A stretch of DNA of 63,389 nt, taken from positions 1 to 63,389 of the forward strand of contig JBCDBH010000001.1 in assembly GCA_039184055.1 (NCBI GenBank), read 5' to 3'. The position numbers and the translations under genes were made by a program. A model generated the notes under the pieces. The model saw only the letters and a list, made by a program, of their open reading frames with translations. It did no database searches and was not told the DNA's origin. Of the stretch, positions 44,040 through 51,740 are shown piece by piece; the stretch's first letter is position 1, and the number at the start of each line of letters is the position of its first letter. Source of the stretch: JBCDBH01 sp039184055 (lineage in GTDB: Bacteria > Acidobacteriota > Thermoanaerobaculia > Multivoradales > J023).

Positions 44040-45938
44040 ATGACGTCTCGGTACCAGGAGGTCTACGCGAGCTGGCAGGCCGACAGAGAGAGGTTCTGGC
44101 TCGACGCCGCCCAGGCGATCGATTGGATCGAGCCGCCCACCCGTGTCTTCGACGCCGAATCGGGGCCCTACGGCCGGTGGTTTCCAGACGCGGTCTGTAA
44201 CACTTGCTACAACGCGGTCGATCGTCATGTCGACGGTGGCCGTGCCGATCAGGTCGCGGTCATCCACGACAGCCCGGTCACCGGCAGCGTCCGCACCTGG
44301 ACCTACGCCGAGCTCAAAAACGAGGTCAGCGCCCTCGCCGCCGTGCTGCAGGATCTCGGGGTGGTCAAGGGCGATCGGGTCATCGTCTATATGCCGATGG
44401 TTCCCGAAGCGCTCGCCGCCATGCTCGCCTGCGCGCGGATCGGCGCCATCCACTCGGTGGTCTTTGGGGGCTTCGCCGCCAACGAGCTCGCCACCCGGAT
44501 CGACGACGCCACGCCCAAAGTCGTCATCGCCGCCTCCTGTGGCATCGAGCCCTCGCGCATCGTTCCTTACAAGCCCCTGCTCGACGAGGCGATCCAGCTC
44601 GCGACTCACGAGCCGTCGGCCTGTATCGTGCTCGAACGACCCGAGCACGCATACGATCTGACCCCCGGGCGTGATCACGACTACGCCACCGTCGTCGACG
44701 CGACCCGGGGTCGAGAGGTCCCGTGTGTTCCGGTCACCGCAACCGACCCGCTCTACATCCTCTACACCTCGGGCACCACCGGGCAGCCCAAAGGCGTGGT
44801 GCGTGACAACGGCGGTCATATGGTCGCCCTGGCCTGGTCCATGTCGGCGATCTACGGCGTCGAGCCGGGCGAGGTCTATTGGGCGGCATCCGACGTCGGC
44901 TGGGTCGTCGGTCATTCCTACATCTGTTACGGCCCCTTGCTCCACGGCGCCACCACCATCGTCTTCGAAGGCAAACCGGTCGGCACCCCGGACGCCGGCA
45001 CGTTCTGGCGCGTCATCCACCAGCATCGCGTCGTCACGCTCTTTACCGCGCCCACAGCGTTTCGCGCCATCCGCGCCGCCGATCCCGACGCCGCGCTCCT
45101 CGAGCCCTACGACCTCTCCCACTTCCGCGCGCTCTTCCTCGCCGGAGAACGCGCCGATCCCGAAACCATCCGCTGGGCCGAGTCGACCCTCGGCGTGCCG
45201 GTGATCGACCATTGGTGGCAGACCGAAACCGGCTGGACCATCGCCGGCAATCCTCTCGGGCTCGGCCTCCTGCCCGTCAAGCTCGGCTCCGCCGCCGTGC
45301 CCATGCCCGGCTACGACGTCCAGATCCTCGGTGATGACGGTCACCCAGTCACAACAGGGGAAATGGGCAACGTCTGCGTGCGTCTGCCTTTGCCACCATC
45401 TTGTCTGCCGACCTTGTGGAACGCCGACGAGCGATTTCGCGACAGCTACCTGCACCACTTTCCCGGCTACTACGAAACCGCCGACGCCGGCTACATCGAT
45501 CAAGACGGCTACCTCTTCATCATGGCGCGCACCGACGACATCATCAATTGCGCCGGTCACCGTCTCTCCACCGGCGCCATGGAAGAAATCGTCGCCGAAC
45601 ATCCCGAAGTCGCCGAATGCGCCGTCCTCGGCGTCCACGACGACATGAAAGGCCAAATTCCCGCCGGCTTCATCGTCTTCGCCCAAGGGGCCGAAAGCCA
45701 CATCGACGAGCTCGAGCAAGCCCTCATCGCCATGGTGCGTCAACGCATCGGCCCCGTCGCCGCCTTCAAAACCGTCGTGCCCGTCAAGCGTCTACCCAAA
45801 ACCCGCTCCGGCAAAATCCTCCGTCGCACCATGCAAAAAATCGCCGACGGCCAGCCCTACAACATGCCCGCCACCATCGACGACCCGGCCATCCTCGACG
45901 AGATCACCGAGGCGATGAAAGCACGTGGGATGTTGTGA
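44040..45938 (+). CDS. Acyl-CoA synthetase, propionate/acetate-CoA ligase-like (PrpE/ACSS3 type)
   Basis: A 632-residue AMP-forming ligase. The phosphate-binding loop YTSGTTGQPKG is near residue 241, WWQTETGW marks the adenylate region, and Lys about 590 in RSGKILRR is the residue that is acetylated to switch such enzymes off. The N-terminal segment (YQEVYASWQADRERFWLDAA) is the ACAS_N region of acetyl/propionyl-CoA synthetases. It activates a short-chain acid with ATP and CoA; propionate is the best guess. AGGGAGGA precedes the ATG. Read with the E1 fusion, it points to short- or branched-chain acid metabolism. Confidence 0.88.
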   Translation: MTSRYQEVYASWQADRERFWLDAAQAIDWIEPPTRVFDAESGPYGRWFPDAVCNTCYNAVDRHVDGGRADQVAVIHDSPVTGSVRTWTYAELKNEVSALAAVLQDLGVVKGDRVIVYMPMVPEALAAMLACARIGAIHSVVFGGFAANELATRIDDATPKVVIAASCGIEPSRIVPYKPLLDEAIQLATHEPSACIVLERPEHAYDLTPGRDHDYATVVDATRGREVPCVPVTATDPLYILYTSGTTGQPKGVVRDNGGHMVALAWSMSAIYGVEPGEVYWAASDVGWVVGHSYICYGPLLHGATTIVFEGKPVGTPDAGTFWRVIHQHRVVTLFTAPTAFRAIRAADPDAALLEPYDLSHFRALFLAGERADPETIRWAESTLGVPVIDHWWQTETGWTIAGNPLGLGLLPVKLGSAAVPMPGYDVQILGDDGHPVTTGEMGNVCVRLPLPPSCLPTLWNADERFRDSYLHHFPGYYETADAGYIDQDGYLFIMARTDDIINCAGHRLSTGAMEEIVAEHPEVAECAVLGVHDDMKGQIPAGFIVFAQGAESHIDELEQALIAMVRQRIGPVAAFKTVVPVKRLPKTRSGKILRRTMQKIADGQPYNMPATIDDPAILDEITEAMKARGML

Positions 45939-45987
45939 AGAATTGTTCCGGTATGCTTGTTTACAGAATGAAGCGTGCGGAGGCGTG

Positions 45988-46317
45988 ATGACAGATCTCG
46001 AACGTGCACAAATTGCTTTGAGTAGTCTGAGCCGAGCCGACAAGGCTCGCCTGCTCGAGTGGATCTTGCACGACCTGGGCGGCGTTTCTCCTGGTATCGA
46101 GATCACGCCCGATGTCGTCGGTGGTGCCGCCCGAATCGTCCGCACGAGAATTCCCGTCTGGACTCTTGTTCATGCACGTCAGCTCGGTGCGAGCGACGTA
46201 GAGATTCTTCGCATGTTCCCGCGTCTGCGCGCGGAAGACTTGGTTCAGGCTTGGGCCTATTATCGATCTCATCGCGACGAAATCGATCAGCAAATTGAAG
46301 CCAACGAAGCGGCCTGA
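45988..46317 (+). CDS. DUF433 family antitoxin
   Basis: A 109-residue protein with a short N-terminal helical region and a C-terminal DUF433 domain (about 35-100): GGAARIVRTRIPVWTLVHARQLGASDVEILRMFP. DUF433 proteins carry a helix-turn-helix and act as antitoxins to DUF5615 or VapC-like PIN toxins. GGAGG is 5 bases before the ATG; a reading from 45925 lacks support. The gene is 9 bp upstream of the DUF5615 gene, the classical order of antitoxin before toxin. It should bind and block the toxin and repress the shared promoter. Confidence 0.82.
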   Translation: MTDLERAQIALSSLSRADKARLLEWILHDLGGVSPGIEITPDVVGGAARIVRTRIPVWTLVHARQLGASDVEILRMFPRLRAEDLVQAWAYYRSHRDEIDQQIEANEAA

Positions 46318-46326
46318 CCATTAGGC

Positions 46327-46665
46327 ATGGCTTCATTTCTCGCGGATGAGAACTTCCCCTATCCGGTCGTAGAGGAACTACGTCGTCTGGGCCATGACGT
46401 TCAGACTCTCGCCGAGCTGGGTAAGGCTGATCTCGGAGTCGATGACGCCACTGTACTTTCGCTGGCGCATGAACAAAAGCGTGCCGTGCTGACCCTGAAT
46501 CGTAAGGACTTTCTTCGTTTGCATCGTACGAGCCAGGTTCACAGTGGGCTCGTCGTTTGTTCGCTCGATATTGATTTTGTCGGTCAGGCTGGCCGTATTT
46601 CAGAAGCCGTCAGTCCGCACGTTCAAGATGCTGGCTGGTTGTTGCGGATTAGGCGACCAGGCTGA
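46327..46665 (+). CDS. DUF5615 family PIN-like toxin
   Basis: A 112-residue protein matching the DUF5615 PIN-like domain. It begins FLADENFPYPVVEELRRLGHDV, where the Asp7-Glu8 pair is the first acidic cluster of the active site; LTLNRKDFLRLHR carries a further Asp. Members are presumed RNases by fold. Together with the upstream DUF433 protein it forms a probable type II toxin-antitoxin module. Both genes are shorter in GC than the surrounding operons, suggesting, but not proving, recent gain. Confidence 0.82.
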   Translation: MASFLADENFPYPVVEELRRLGHDVQTLAELGKADLGVDDATVLSLAHEQKRAVLTLNRKDFLRLHRTSQVHSGLVVCSLDIDFVGQAGRISEAVSPHVQDAGWLLRIRRPG

Positions 46666-46696
46666 AGGACCGCGCTCCGAGCGACCAGCTTCAGCC
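46660..46696. terminator. Hairpin at the 3' junction of the toxin and YdeI-like genes
   Basis: GGCTGAAG (46660-46667) and CTTCAGCC (46689-46696) are perfect reverse complements around a 21-base loop. The hairpin overlaps both stop codons of two convergent genes and may end both transcripts. No T-run follows. Confidence 0.45.
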
Positions 46697-47269
46697 CTTG
46701 CGAAGCTGCTTGATGCGTAGCCGGTTCGCCGAGTCGACGATCAGCGTTGCCAGCCGCCGTTCCCGAGTTTCCTCACGTTTCGCGCTGGTCACCCAACGTG
46801 CCGATTGTCTGCGGTAGCCGGGTGGTTGCTCCTGGTAGAACGCCCACGCGCTCGCGTTCTTTTTGAATCGGGTGATCATCTGGTCCGGCAACGTCGCGTC
46901 GTTGGCCGTCGCGTAGCCGCTATCGGGGTGCACATCCTTGAAGGCGAAAGCGGCGAGCCCTTCTGCTTTCATGCGATCTTCCGCGATGAGTCGTTCGACG
47001 ATATCGATATTTCGTTGGCTCCAGACGCTCTTCGGTTTTCGAGGCGTGAAGCGAATCACGTAGCTCTCGGCGTCTCGAGACTTCCGGATGCCGTCGATCC
47101 AGCCGTAGCAAAGCGCTTCCTCGACCGTCTCTTCCCACGTCACGGAGGGCTTCTTGGTCGCCTTTTTGTAGTAGCCCACCCAGAGGTGGTCGGCCGTCGC
47201 GTGGTGTTCGTCGAGCCACGCTCGAAAGTCGGTGGGTGTCGGGAAGAACGTCGGGTCGGGCTCGGACAT
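46691..47269 (-). CDS. YdeI/OmpD-associated family protein
   Basis: A 192-residue protein. It starts TPTDFRAWLDEHHATADHLWVGYYKK and contains WEETVEEALCYGWIDGIRK and SVWSQRNIDIVERL, the conserved pattern of the YdeI/bacteriocin-protection family, followed by a charged C-terminal helical region (YRRQSARWVTSAKREET). Members are widespread and of unclear biochemical role. The start 47269 (MSEPDP) is taken because the family similarity begins right after it; an upstream in-frame start would add about 100 residues with no similarity. The ribosome-binding site is weak. Confidence 0.82.
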   Translation of the reverse strand: MSEPDPTFFPTPTDFRAWLDEHHATADHLWVGYYKKATKKPSVTWEETVEEALCYGWIDGIRKSRDAESYVIRFTPRKPKSVWSQRNIDIVERLIAEDRMKAEGLAAFAFKDVHPDSGYATANDATLPDQMITRFKKNASAWAFYQEQPPGYRRQSARWVTSAKREETRERRLATLIVDSANRLRIKQLRKG

Positions 47270-47315
47270 GATCGGCAGTCTATAGAGAAGAAGGCGGCGC
47301 TCGAGAATGGTTCTC

Positions 47316-47975
47316 CTAATTCGAGGCGCCACCCGACTCGCTGATCGTGGCCGTGAACCGACTGACTCCGATTGCCGAGCCCGGGCCGATGAGGAAATCC
47401 ACTGGCGTACCGACTTCCACCGCAACGCTGACGGAGTATTCTTGCCCTCCGTCATCCGCCTCGGCTTCATAGACGCGATCGCCGCCAGCGACGACAAGAA
47501 ACTTGACGCTACCGCCCCAATTCTTGCCCCAGGGCATGGTCTTGCCAGCGTGTCCGCGGATGTCGATCCGGCCACTGACCGTACTCACCCAGCGGCGAAT
47601 CACCCACTGATCTGCCTTGTCATACCTGCCGAGATCCAGCGTGCCGTGAGGATGACCGCCTTCGGCCCAGAGCGAGGTGTAATACCGACCGTCTTCGAGA
47701 TACCAGAGCTCGCCAGTCGAGAACTCAGGATGCGTACTCAGGCGGTTGATTGCGTCACGGCCAAAATGACGAAATCGCTTGAAATCGCTCGCTTGGTCAT
47801 ACTCGCCATCAGCGTCCGCGCTTTCATCCCAATAACCATACAACCAGCCGTTTTGACCTTGTGTCCCGGAGAAGTCCTCGACTGAATCGGCAACGACGTC
47901 TGCGGAGATCGAGGGTGCTCCGATCATCACAACGATGAGGGCGGAGATCGCTACTCTAGTGAGCATTACTTTCAT
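47316..47975 (-). CDS. Secreted hypothetical protein, likely beta-sandwich
   Basis: A 219-residue protein with a signal peptide (MLTRVAISALIVVMIGAPSISA) and a mature part rich in aromatic residues and Gly: FSGTQGQNGWLYGYW near the start and VDFLIGPGSAIGVSRFTATI at the end. The last motif is shared by jelly-roll/LamG-like carbohydrate-binding or PEP-CTERM-associated proteins that I cannot name exactly. No enzymatic motif is seen. GGAG precedes ATG 47975. It is divergent from the DUF3224 gene, with a hairpin in between. Confidence 0.6.
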   Translation of the reverse strand: MKVMLTRVAISALIVVMIGAPSISADVVADSVEDFSGTQGQNGWLYGYWDESADADGEYDQASDFKRFRHFGRDAINRLSTHPEFSTGELWYLEDGRYYTSLWAEGGHPHGTLDLGRYDKADQWVIRRWVSTVSGRIDIRGHAGKTMPWGKNWGGSVKFLVVAGGDRVYEAEADDGGQEYSVSVAVEVGTPVDFLIGPGSAIGVSRFTATISESGGASN

Positions 47976-48019
47976 GCAAAGACTCCGGTACAAGACGCAG
48001 CCTGAAGGCCAAGATACCT

Positions 48020-48047
48020 GTCAGGAAGACCTAGCGGCCTTCCTGAC
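48020..48047. repeat. 9-bp perfect inverted repeat in a divergent promoter region
   Basis: GTCAGGAAG (48020-48028) and CTTCCTGAC (48039-48047) are reverse complements around 10 bases. The element lies 45 bp before the start of the secreted protein at 47975 and 129 bp before the DUF3224 gene, so it could be an operator or a 5' leader hairpin. Confidence 0.6.
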
Positions 48048-48175
48048 GCAGTCTATCCTTGGTAGTTCTATGCTTTGTACTCCCTGAGGCTGCCGTAAAC
48101 GAGTGAGTCCTGGCTGTCGGGACTGAGCCACGCAATCGCTGTCTCACGGTCCGTCGCTGACATAAGCTAGATCGC

Positions 48176-48640
48176 ATGAAACACCTACTAGTGCTCGCGC
48201 TGCTGGTCTTTGTAGCGCCGATAACCATCGGGGAGGAGGATGCCGTGTCGCATTTCGCATCTGGATCGTTCGAGGTGAAGTTGAGTCCGCAACCGTTGCA
48301 TGACGCGCTGGAGGGGACGAAGCTTGGGCGGATGTCGATCGATAAGACGTTCGAAGGGGATCTGGAAGGGACGAGTAAGGGTGAGATGTTGATGGCAATG
48401 ACAGAGGTGGAGGGCTCGGCGGGGTATTCGGCGATCGAGGTGGTGACGGGCTCTCTGGAGGGACGCGCAGGTAGTTTTGTGTTGCATCACAAGGGCACGA
48501 TGAACCGGGGCGCGGCGGAGGCGGCGATTACGGTGGTGCCGGATTCGGGGACGGGGGAGCTCGAGGGGATTGCTGGCTCGATGCAGATCGAGATCAAGGA
48601 CGGCGGTCACTTCTATACGTTCGAATACCGTTTTGATTGA
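48176..48640 (+). CDS. DUF3224 domain protein, exported
   Basis: A 154-residue protein with a signal peptide (MKHLLVLALLVFVAPITIG) and a DUF3224 barrel. Typical features are FEVKLSPQPL at the start, the strand GRMSIDKTFEGDLEGTSKGEML, YSAIEVVTGSLEGRAGSFVL in the middle and ELEGIAGSMQIEI near the end. DUF3224 proteins are small allene-oxide-cyclase-like barrels that may bind a ligand. Most are cytoplasmic, so the signal peptide is of interest. It converges on the DUF1579-like gene and shares a hairpin with it. Confidence 0.85.
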   Translation: MKHLLVLALLVFVAPITIGEEDAVSHFASGSFEVKLSPQPLHDALEGTKLGRMSIDKTFEGDLEGTSKGEMLMAMTEVEGSAGYSAIEVVTGSLEGRAGSFVLHHKGTMNRGAAEAAITVVPDSGTGELEGIAGSMQIEIKDGGHFYTFEYRFD

Positions 48641-48642
48641 GT

Positions 48643-48666
48643 AGGTGGCCACGGGTGTGGCCACCT
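48643..48666. terminator. Bidirectional terminator-like hairpin
   Basis: AGGTGGCCAC and its exact reverse complement flank a GGGT loop, giving a 10-bp stem placed 3 bp after one stop codon and 14 bp before the other in a convergent pair. There is no T-run on either side. Confidence 0.65.
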
Positions 48667-48679
48667 CGACTGACGAGTC

Positions 48680-49258
48680 TCAACGATCGCGTTTGCAGTC
48701 GATGGTCATGGTGTTTTCGCGCCAGGTTTCGCCACCGTCGAGTGAGCTGTTCTGGCGCCAGTGGAAGCTGTCGGCCTTGATGTCGAGAAATTCGTATCGC
48801 AGGTCGACGTCGACGACGTTGCCTTCGGGATCGCGGGTTTGGATTTCGGTTTCGAGCAGCATGCCGGTTGGGGTCTTTTTGCCGATGAGGGGTTTGGACC
48901 AGTAGCCGTTTTTGGGGTCGACCCAGTAGCCGTGCCAGGTTTGGTGCCGCGGGTTGTAGACGCGAATGGTGGTGGCGAGGTAGCCGGGGGAGAAGACGCC
49001 TCGGAAGTTGTCGATCACGGCCCAGCCGTCGAGCGCCCACTGAGCGGTCCAGGTGCCTTTGCCCTTCTGCGGGGTTTTCCAATCGGCGCCGAGGTATTCG
49101 ACGTCGCATTGCCAGCTACCGATGAGAAAGGCGAATTGCTGGAGCTCGTCGGGGGCGTCGGGATGGGGGGCATCGACGAATCCTCTTTGGTCCGCAACTA
49201 GGGTGAACGGGGCGGCAAGTATGAGCAGGATGAGTAGACTCAGGGTCGAACGGCGCAT
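48680..49258 (-). CDS. DUF1579-like secreted protein
   Basis: A 192-residue protein with a signal peptide (STLSLLILLILAAPFTLVA). The mature part is like DUF1579: FLIGSWQCDVEYLG at the start, GWAVIDNFRG, IRVYNPRHQTWHGYWVD and DSFHWRQNSSLDGGETW toward the end. This family forms calycin-like barrels of unknown ligand. AGGAGA lies before ATG 49258, excluding the longer in-frame reading from 49432. It may be paired functionally with the DUF3224 protein, a barrel of similar fold, but that is only suggested by adjacency. Confidence 0.8.
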   Translation of the reverse strand: MRRSTLSLLILLILAAPFTLVADQRGFVDAPHPDAPDELQQFAFLIGSWQCDVEYLGADWKTPQKGKGTWTAQWALDGWAVIDNFRGVFSPGYLATTIRVYNPRHQTWHGYWVDPKNGYWSKPLIGKKTPTGMLLETEIQTRDPEGNVVDVDLRYEFLDIKADSFHWRQNSSLDGGETWRENTMTIDCKRDR

Positions 49259-49412
49259 GGTGTCTCCTTGTTGTTTGCGCGGCTTCGCTGTCGGGGCGTT
49301 CACTGTCGCTTTCTTCACGACCCGTTGAGCGTGTCGTTTAGGACATATCCGAGTCCTGAGCACGCGATGAGCATTGGGTGAACTCCGCGCCACACCTTGC
49401 GTATCTCCGCTG

Positions 49413-50771
49413 ATGACGTCTTCTCCACACACCTACCGCTTCGCCGACTGGCATGCCGAGCCGCAGCTGAATCTGCTTCGTCGAGGTGACGAGACGGTGC
49501 GGCTCAAGCCACGAACGATGGATGGCCTGGCGTATCTGCTCGAGCATCCCGGACGGGTGGTGAGCAAGGACGAGCTCCTCCGCGAGGTGTGGCGAGGTCA
49601 GGCGGTGACCGACGATGCGCTGGTGGTGACGATCTATGAGCTGCGCAAGTCGCTCGGAGATCGGGCACGTCAGCCGACGTATATCGAGACGGTGTCGGGG
49701 CGGGGCTATCGCTTTTTGCCGACGGTGACTCTCGTCGAGTCGCGGGAGGCTGTGGAGTCCGAACCGGTACGTGAAACGCCGCCGCCGTTACGTCGCTGGC
49801 GTTGGGCGTGGGCGGCGTGCGCGGTCGTGATCTTGTCGGTGGTCGCGCTCGGTGTGCTTCAAGCTCGGCCAGCGACCGACGATCCCGAGATGCTTACCGC
49901 CCTGGAGACGGCGCGGGGCGAGCTCGCGCTCCGTACCGCCGCGAGCCTGACTCGGGCCGAGCTGGCCTATCGACATCTCGGTGACGATCCTCGTGCGCTC
50001 GCGGGTTTGGCGCGGGTGGCGACGCTGCGTGCCGATCTTCGTCTCGGAGATCGTTTCGCTCTCTACCATCAGGCGCGTGGTCTCGCCGAGCGGGCGCTAG
50101 CCATCGATCCAACGGTCGTCGACGCACATCTCGCGCTCGGTGCGATCCATCTGCTGATCGATTGGGACGTCGAGGCGGCGCGGCTCAGTCTCGATCGAGC
50201 GCTGGCGTTGGCGCCCGACGATCCGGACGTCTTGCAGGTCCAGGCGTGGCAATTGTCGGCCCTGGGCCGCCACGACGCCGCGATCGACGCCGCGCGTCGG
50301 GCCGTGGAAGGCGCGTCGTCGAGCATTACCCATCGCGCCGACCTGGCTTTCTTGCAGATCGTCGCCGACCGTCCCGACAAGGCGCTCGAGACGATTGCCG
50401 CGACCTCGCTCGACGACCCTGAACTGACTCGGCTCGCCGCCATTGCCCACCTGGCACAGGGCGACGAGGCGAGTGCCGGCGAGCTGCTGCATCGTTGGGC
50501 TGGCTCGCCCGCGAGTCTCCCGGCTGACTATTGGGCCATCATCGGCGCGGTCGCCGAGCGTCTCGCCGACGATCACGCGCTGGTGATGCGCGCCGCGCTC
50601 CATGCACGAGAGGGCGAGCTCGACACGGCGATGCGTTTGCTCGAACGGGCCTACGAGCGTCGCGACTGGGAAATCCTCTGGCTCGAACGACTCCCAGGCT
50701 TCGCGCCGCTGCACGCTCACGAAGGCTTCGCGGCGCTGATCGAACGGCGACGCCAGGTGCAACTCTCCTGA
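49413..50771 (+). CDS. Winged-helix (OmpR/CadC-type) membrane regulator with TPR sensor domain
   Basis: A 452-residue one-component regulator. Residues about 10-100 are a Trans_reg_C winged helix (VRLKPRTMDGLAYLLEHPGRVVSKDELLREVW, VVTIYELRKSLGD, IETVSGRGYRF). One membrane helix follows (about 128-147), then TPR-like repeats to the end (ALAIDPTVVDAHLALGAIHL, ARLSLDRALALAPDDP). CadC-like proteins bind DNA from the membrane; in this TPR subtype, common in Acidobacteriota, the signal is unknown. The stop overlaps the ATP-grasp start by one base (TGATG), so the two are coupled. The ribosome-binding site is weak. Confidence 0.85.
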   Translation: MTSSPHTYRFADWHAEPQLNLLRRGDETVRLKPRTMDGLAYLLEHPGRVVSKDELLREVWRGQAVTDDALVVTIYELRKSLGDRARQPTYIETVSGRGYRFLPTVTLVESREAVESEPVRETPPPLRRWRWAWAACAVVILSVVALGVLQARPATDDPEMLTALETARGELALRTAASLTRAELAYRHLGDDPRALAGLARVATLRADLRLGDRFALYHQARGLAERALAIDPTVVDAHLALGAIHLLIDWDVEAARLSLDRALALAPDDPDVLQVQAWQLSALGRHDAAIDAARRAVEGASSSITHRADLAFLQIVADRPDKALETIAATSLDDPELTRLAAIAHLAQGDEASAGELLHRWAGSPASLPADYWAIIGAVAERLADDHALVMRAALHAREGELDTAMRLLERAYERRDWEILWLERLPGFAPLHAHEGFAALIERRRQVQLS

Positions 50772-51691
50772 TGCGAGCTCTCGCCTTTCTCACAATGGCC
50801 GATCTCATCGGCGCGGGGTTCGAGACCGATGAGGAGCTGTTGATCGAGCCGCTGGCCGCGCTCGGCTGGCGGGTGTCGTGGGAGGTGTGGAACGACCCGG
50901 AGGTTGACTGGCGACGTTACGACGCGGTGATCATCCGCACGCCGTGGGATTACTACCAAGACTCGGCTCGTTTTCTCGCCGCGCTCGAGACCATCGATGC
51001 GGCGACGCGGCTGGAGAACGGTATCGAGCTGGTGCGATGGAATCTCGACAAGCGCTATCTTCGCGAGCTCGAACGCCAAGGCGTGGCGATCGTGCCGACG
51101 GTGTGGCGTGACGGATTGAAGCCCGGTGAGCTCGCCGGACTGATCGCCGAGGTGCCCGCTCACGAGGTGGTGATCAAGCCGGTGGTTGGTGCGAGCGCCA
51201 GTGGTGCGTATCGTCTCGATGCTCACAAAGCGAAACAGCGCGCCGAGGAGGTCGAGACTTACTACGCGGGGCGACCGCTGCTCGCCCAGCCGTTGGTGCG
51301 ATCGGTGGTCGAAGAGGGGGAGTACTCCCTCTTTTTCTTCGACGGCGCGCTCAGCCACGCGATTCGCAAGGTGCCGGCGAAGGGCGATTTTCGGTCTCAG
51401 GAAGAGCACGGTGCCGATCTGATCCTGATCGAGGCCGATGATGCGCTAACGGCCACGGGCGATCGGATCATGCGGGTGCTCGACAAGCTACCGCTCGACA
51501 AGTTGTCGCACGACAAGTTGTCGCACGACAAACTGCCACTCTATGCCCGAGTCGACCTGGTGCGCGCCAACGACAGCGACGACTTCTGGCTCATGGAGCT
51601 CGAGCTCATCGAACCGGCGTTGTATTTTCGGATCGCACCCGGTTCGGCCGAGCGTTTCGCCATCGCCGCCGATCGTCGTTTGAAGGGTTGA
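50771..51691 (+). CDS. ATP-grasp family protein (RimK/glutathione-synthetase-like)
   Basis: A 306-residue protein. An N-terminal pre-ATP-grasp domain (MRALAFLTMADL, then DAVIIRTPWDYYQD) is followed by the ATP-grasp part with EVVIKPVVGASASGAYRL as the ATP lysine/glycine loop, VVEEGEYSLFFFDG and the metal-binding end LYARVDLVR ... WLMELELIEPALYF, where Glu and Asp residues coordinate Mg. Such enzymes ligate a carboxylate to an amine or thiol; the substrates are unknown. An inserted pentapeptide repeat (LPLDK/LSHDK) precedes LYARVD. It starts on the stop codon of the winged-helix gene. Confidence 0.82.
   Translation: MRALAFLTMADLIGAGFETDEELLIEPLAALGWRVSWEVWNDPEVDWRRYDAVIIRTPWDYYQDSARFLAALETIDAATRLENGIELVRWNLDKRYLRELERQGVAIVPTVWRDGLKPGELAGLIAEVPAHEVVIKPVVGASASGAYRLDAHKAKQRAEEVETYYAGRPLLAQPLVRSVVEEGEYSLFFFDGALSHAIRKVPAKGDFRSQEEHGADLILIEADDALTATGDRIMRVLDKLPLDKLSHDKLSHDKLPLYARVDLVRANDSDDFWLMELELIEPALYFRIAPGSAERFAIAADRRLKG
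51482..51541 (+). repeat. 15-bp tandem repeat, four copies, within the ATP-grasp gene
   Basis: Units begin at 51482, 51497, 51512 and 51527; the middle two are identical and the outer two share GACAA. They encode DKLPL-DKLSH-DKLSH-DKLPL without breaking the frame, just ahead of the metal-binding segment. Confidence 0.9.
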
Positions 51692-51740
51692 TCCGCATTC
51701 TTTATCTTCAATAGGTCTATCTTTGGGGTATCTTGGTCGT

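Noticed and set aside
42933..45743. A 936-codon open frame on the minus strand across the E1 and acyl-CoA synthetase genes
   Set aside because: It is antisense to two clear enzyme genes, carries none of their motifs and arises from the high GC of the coding strand.
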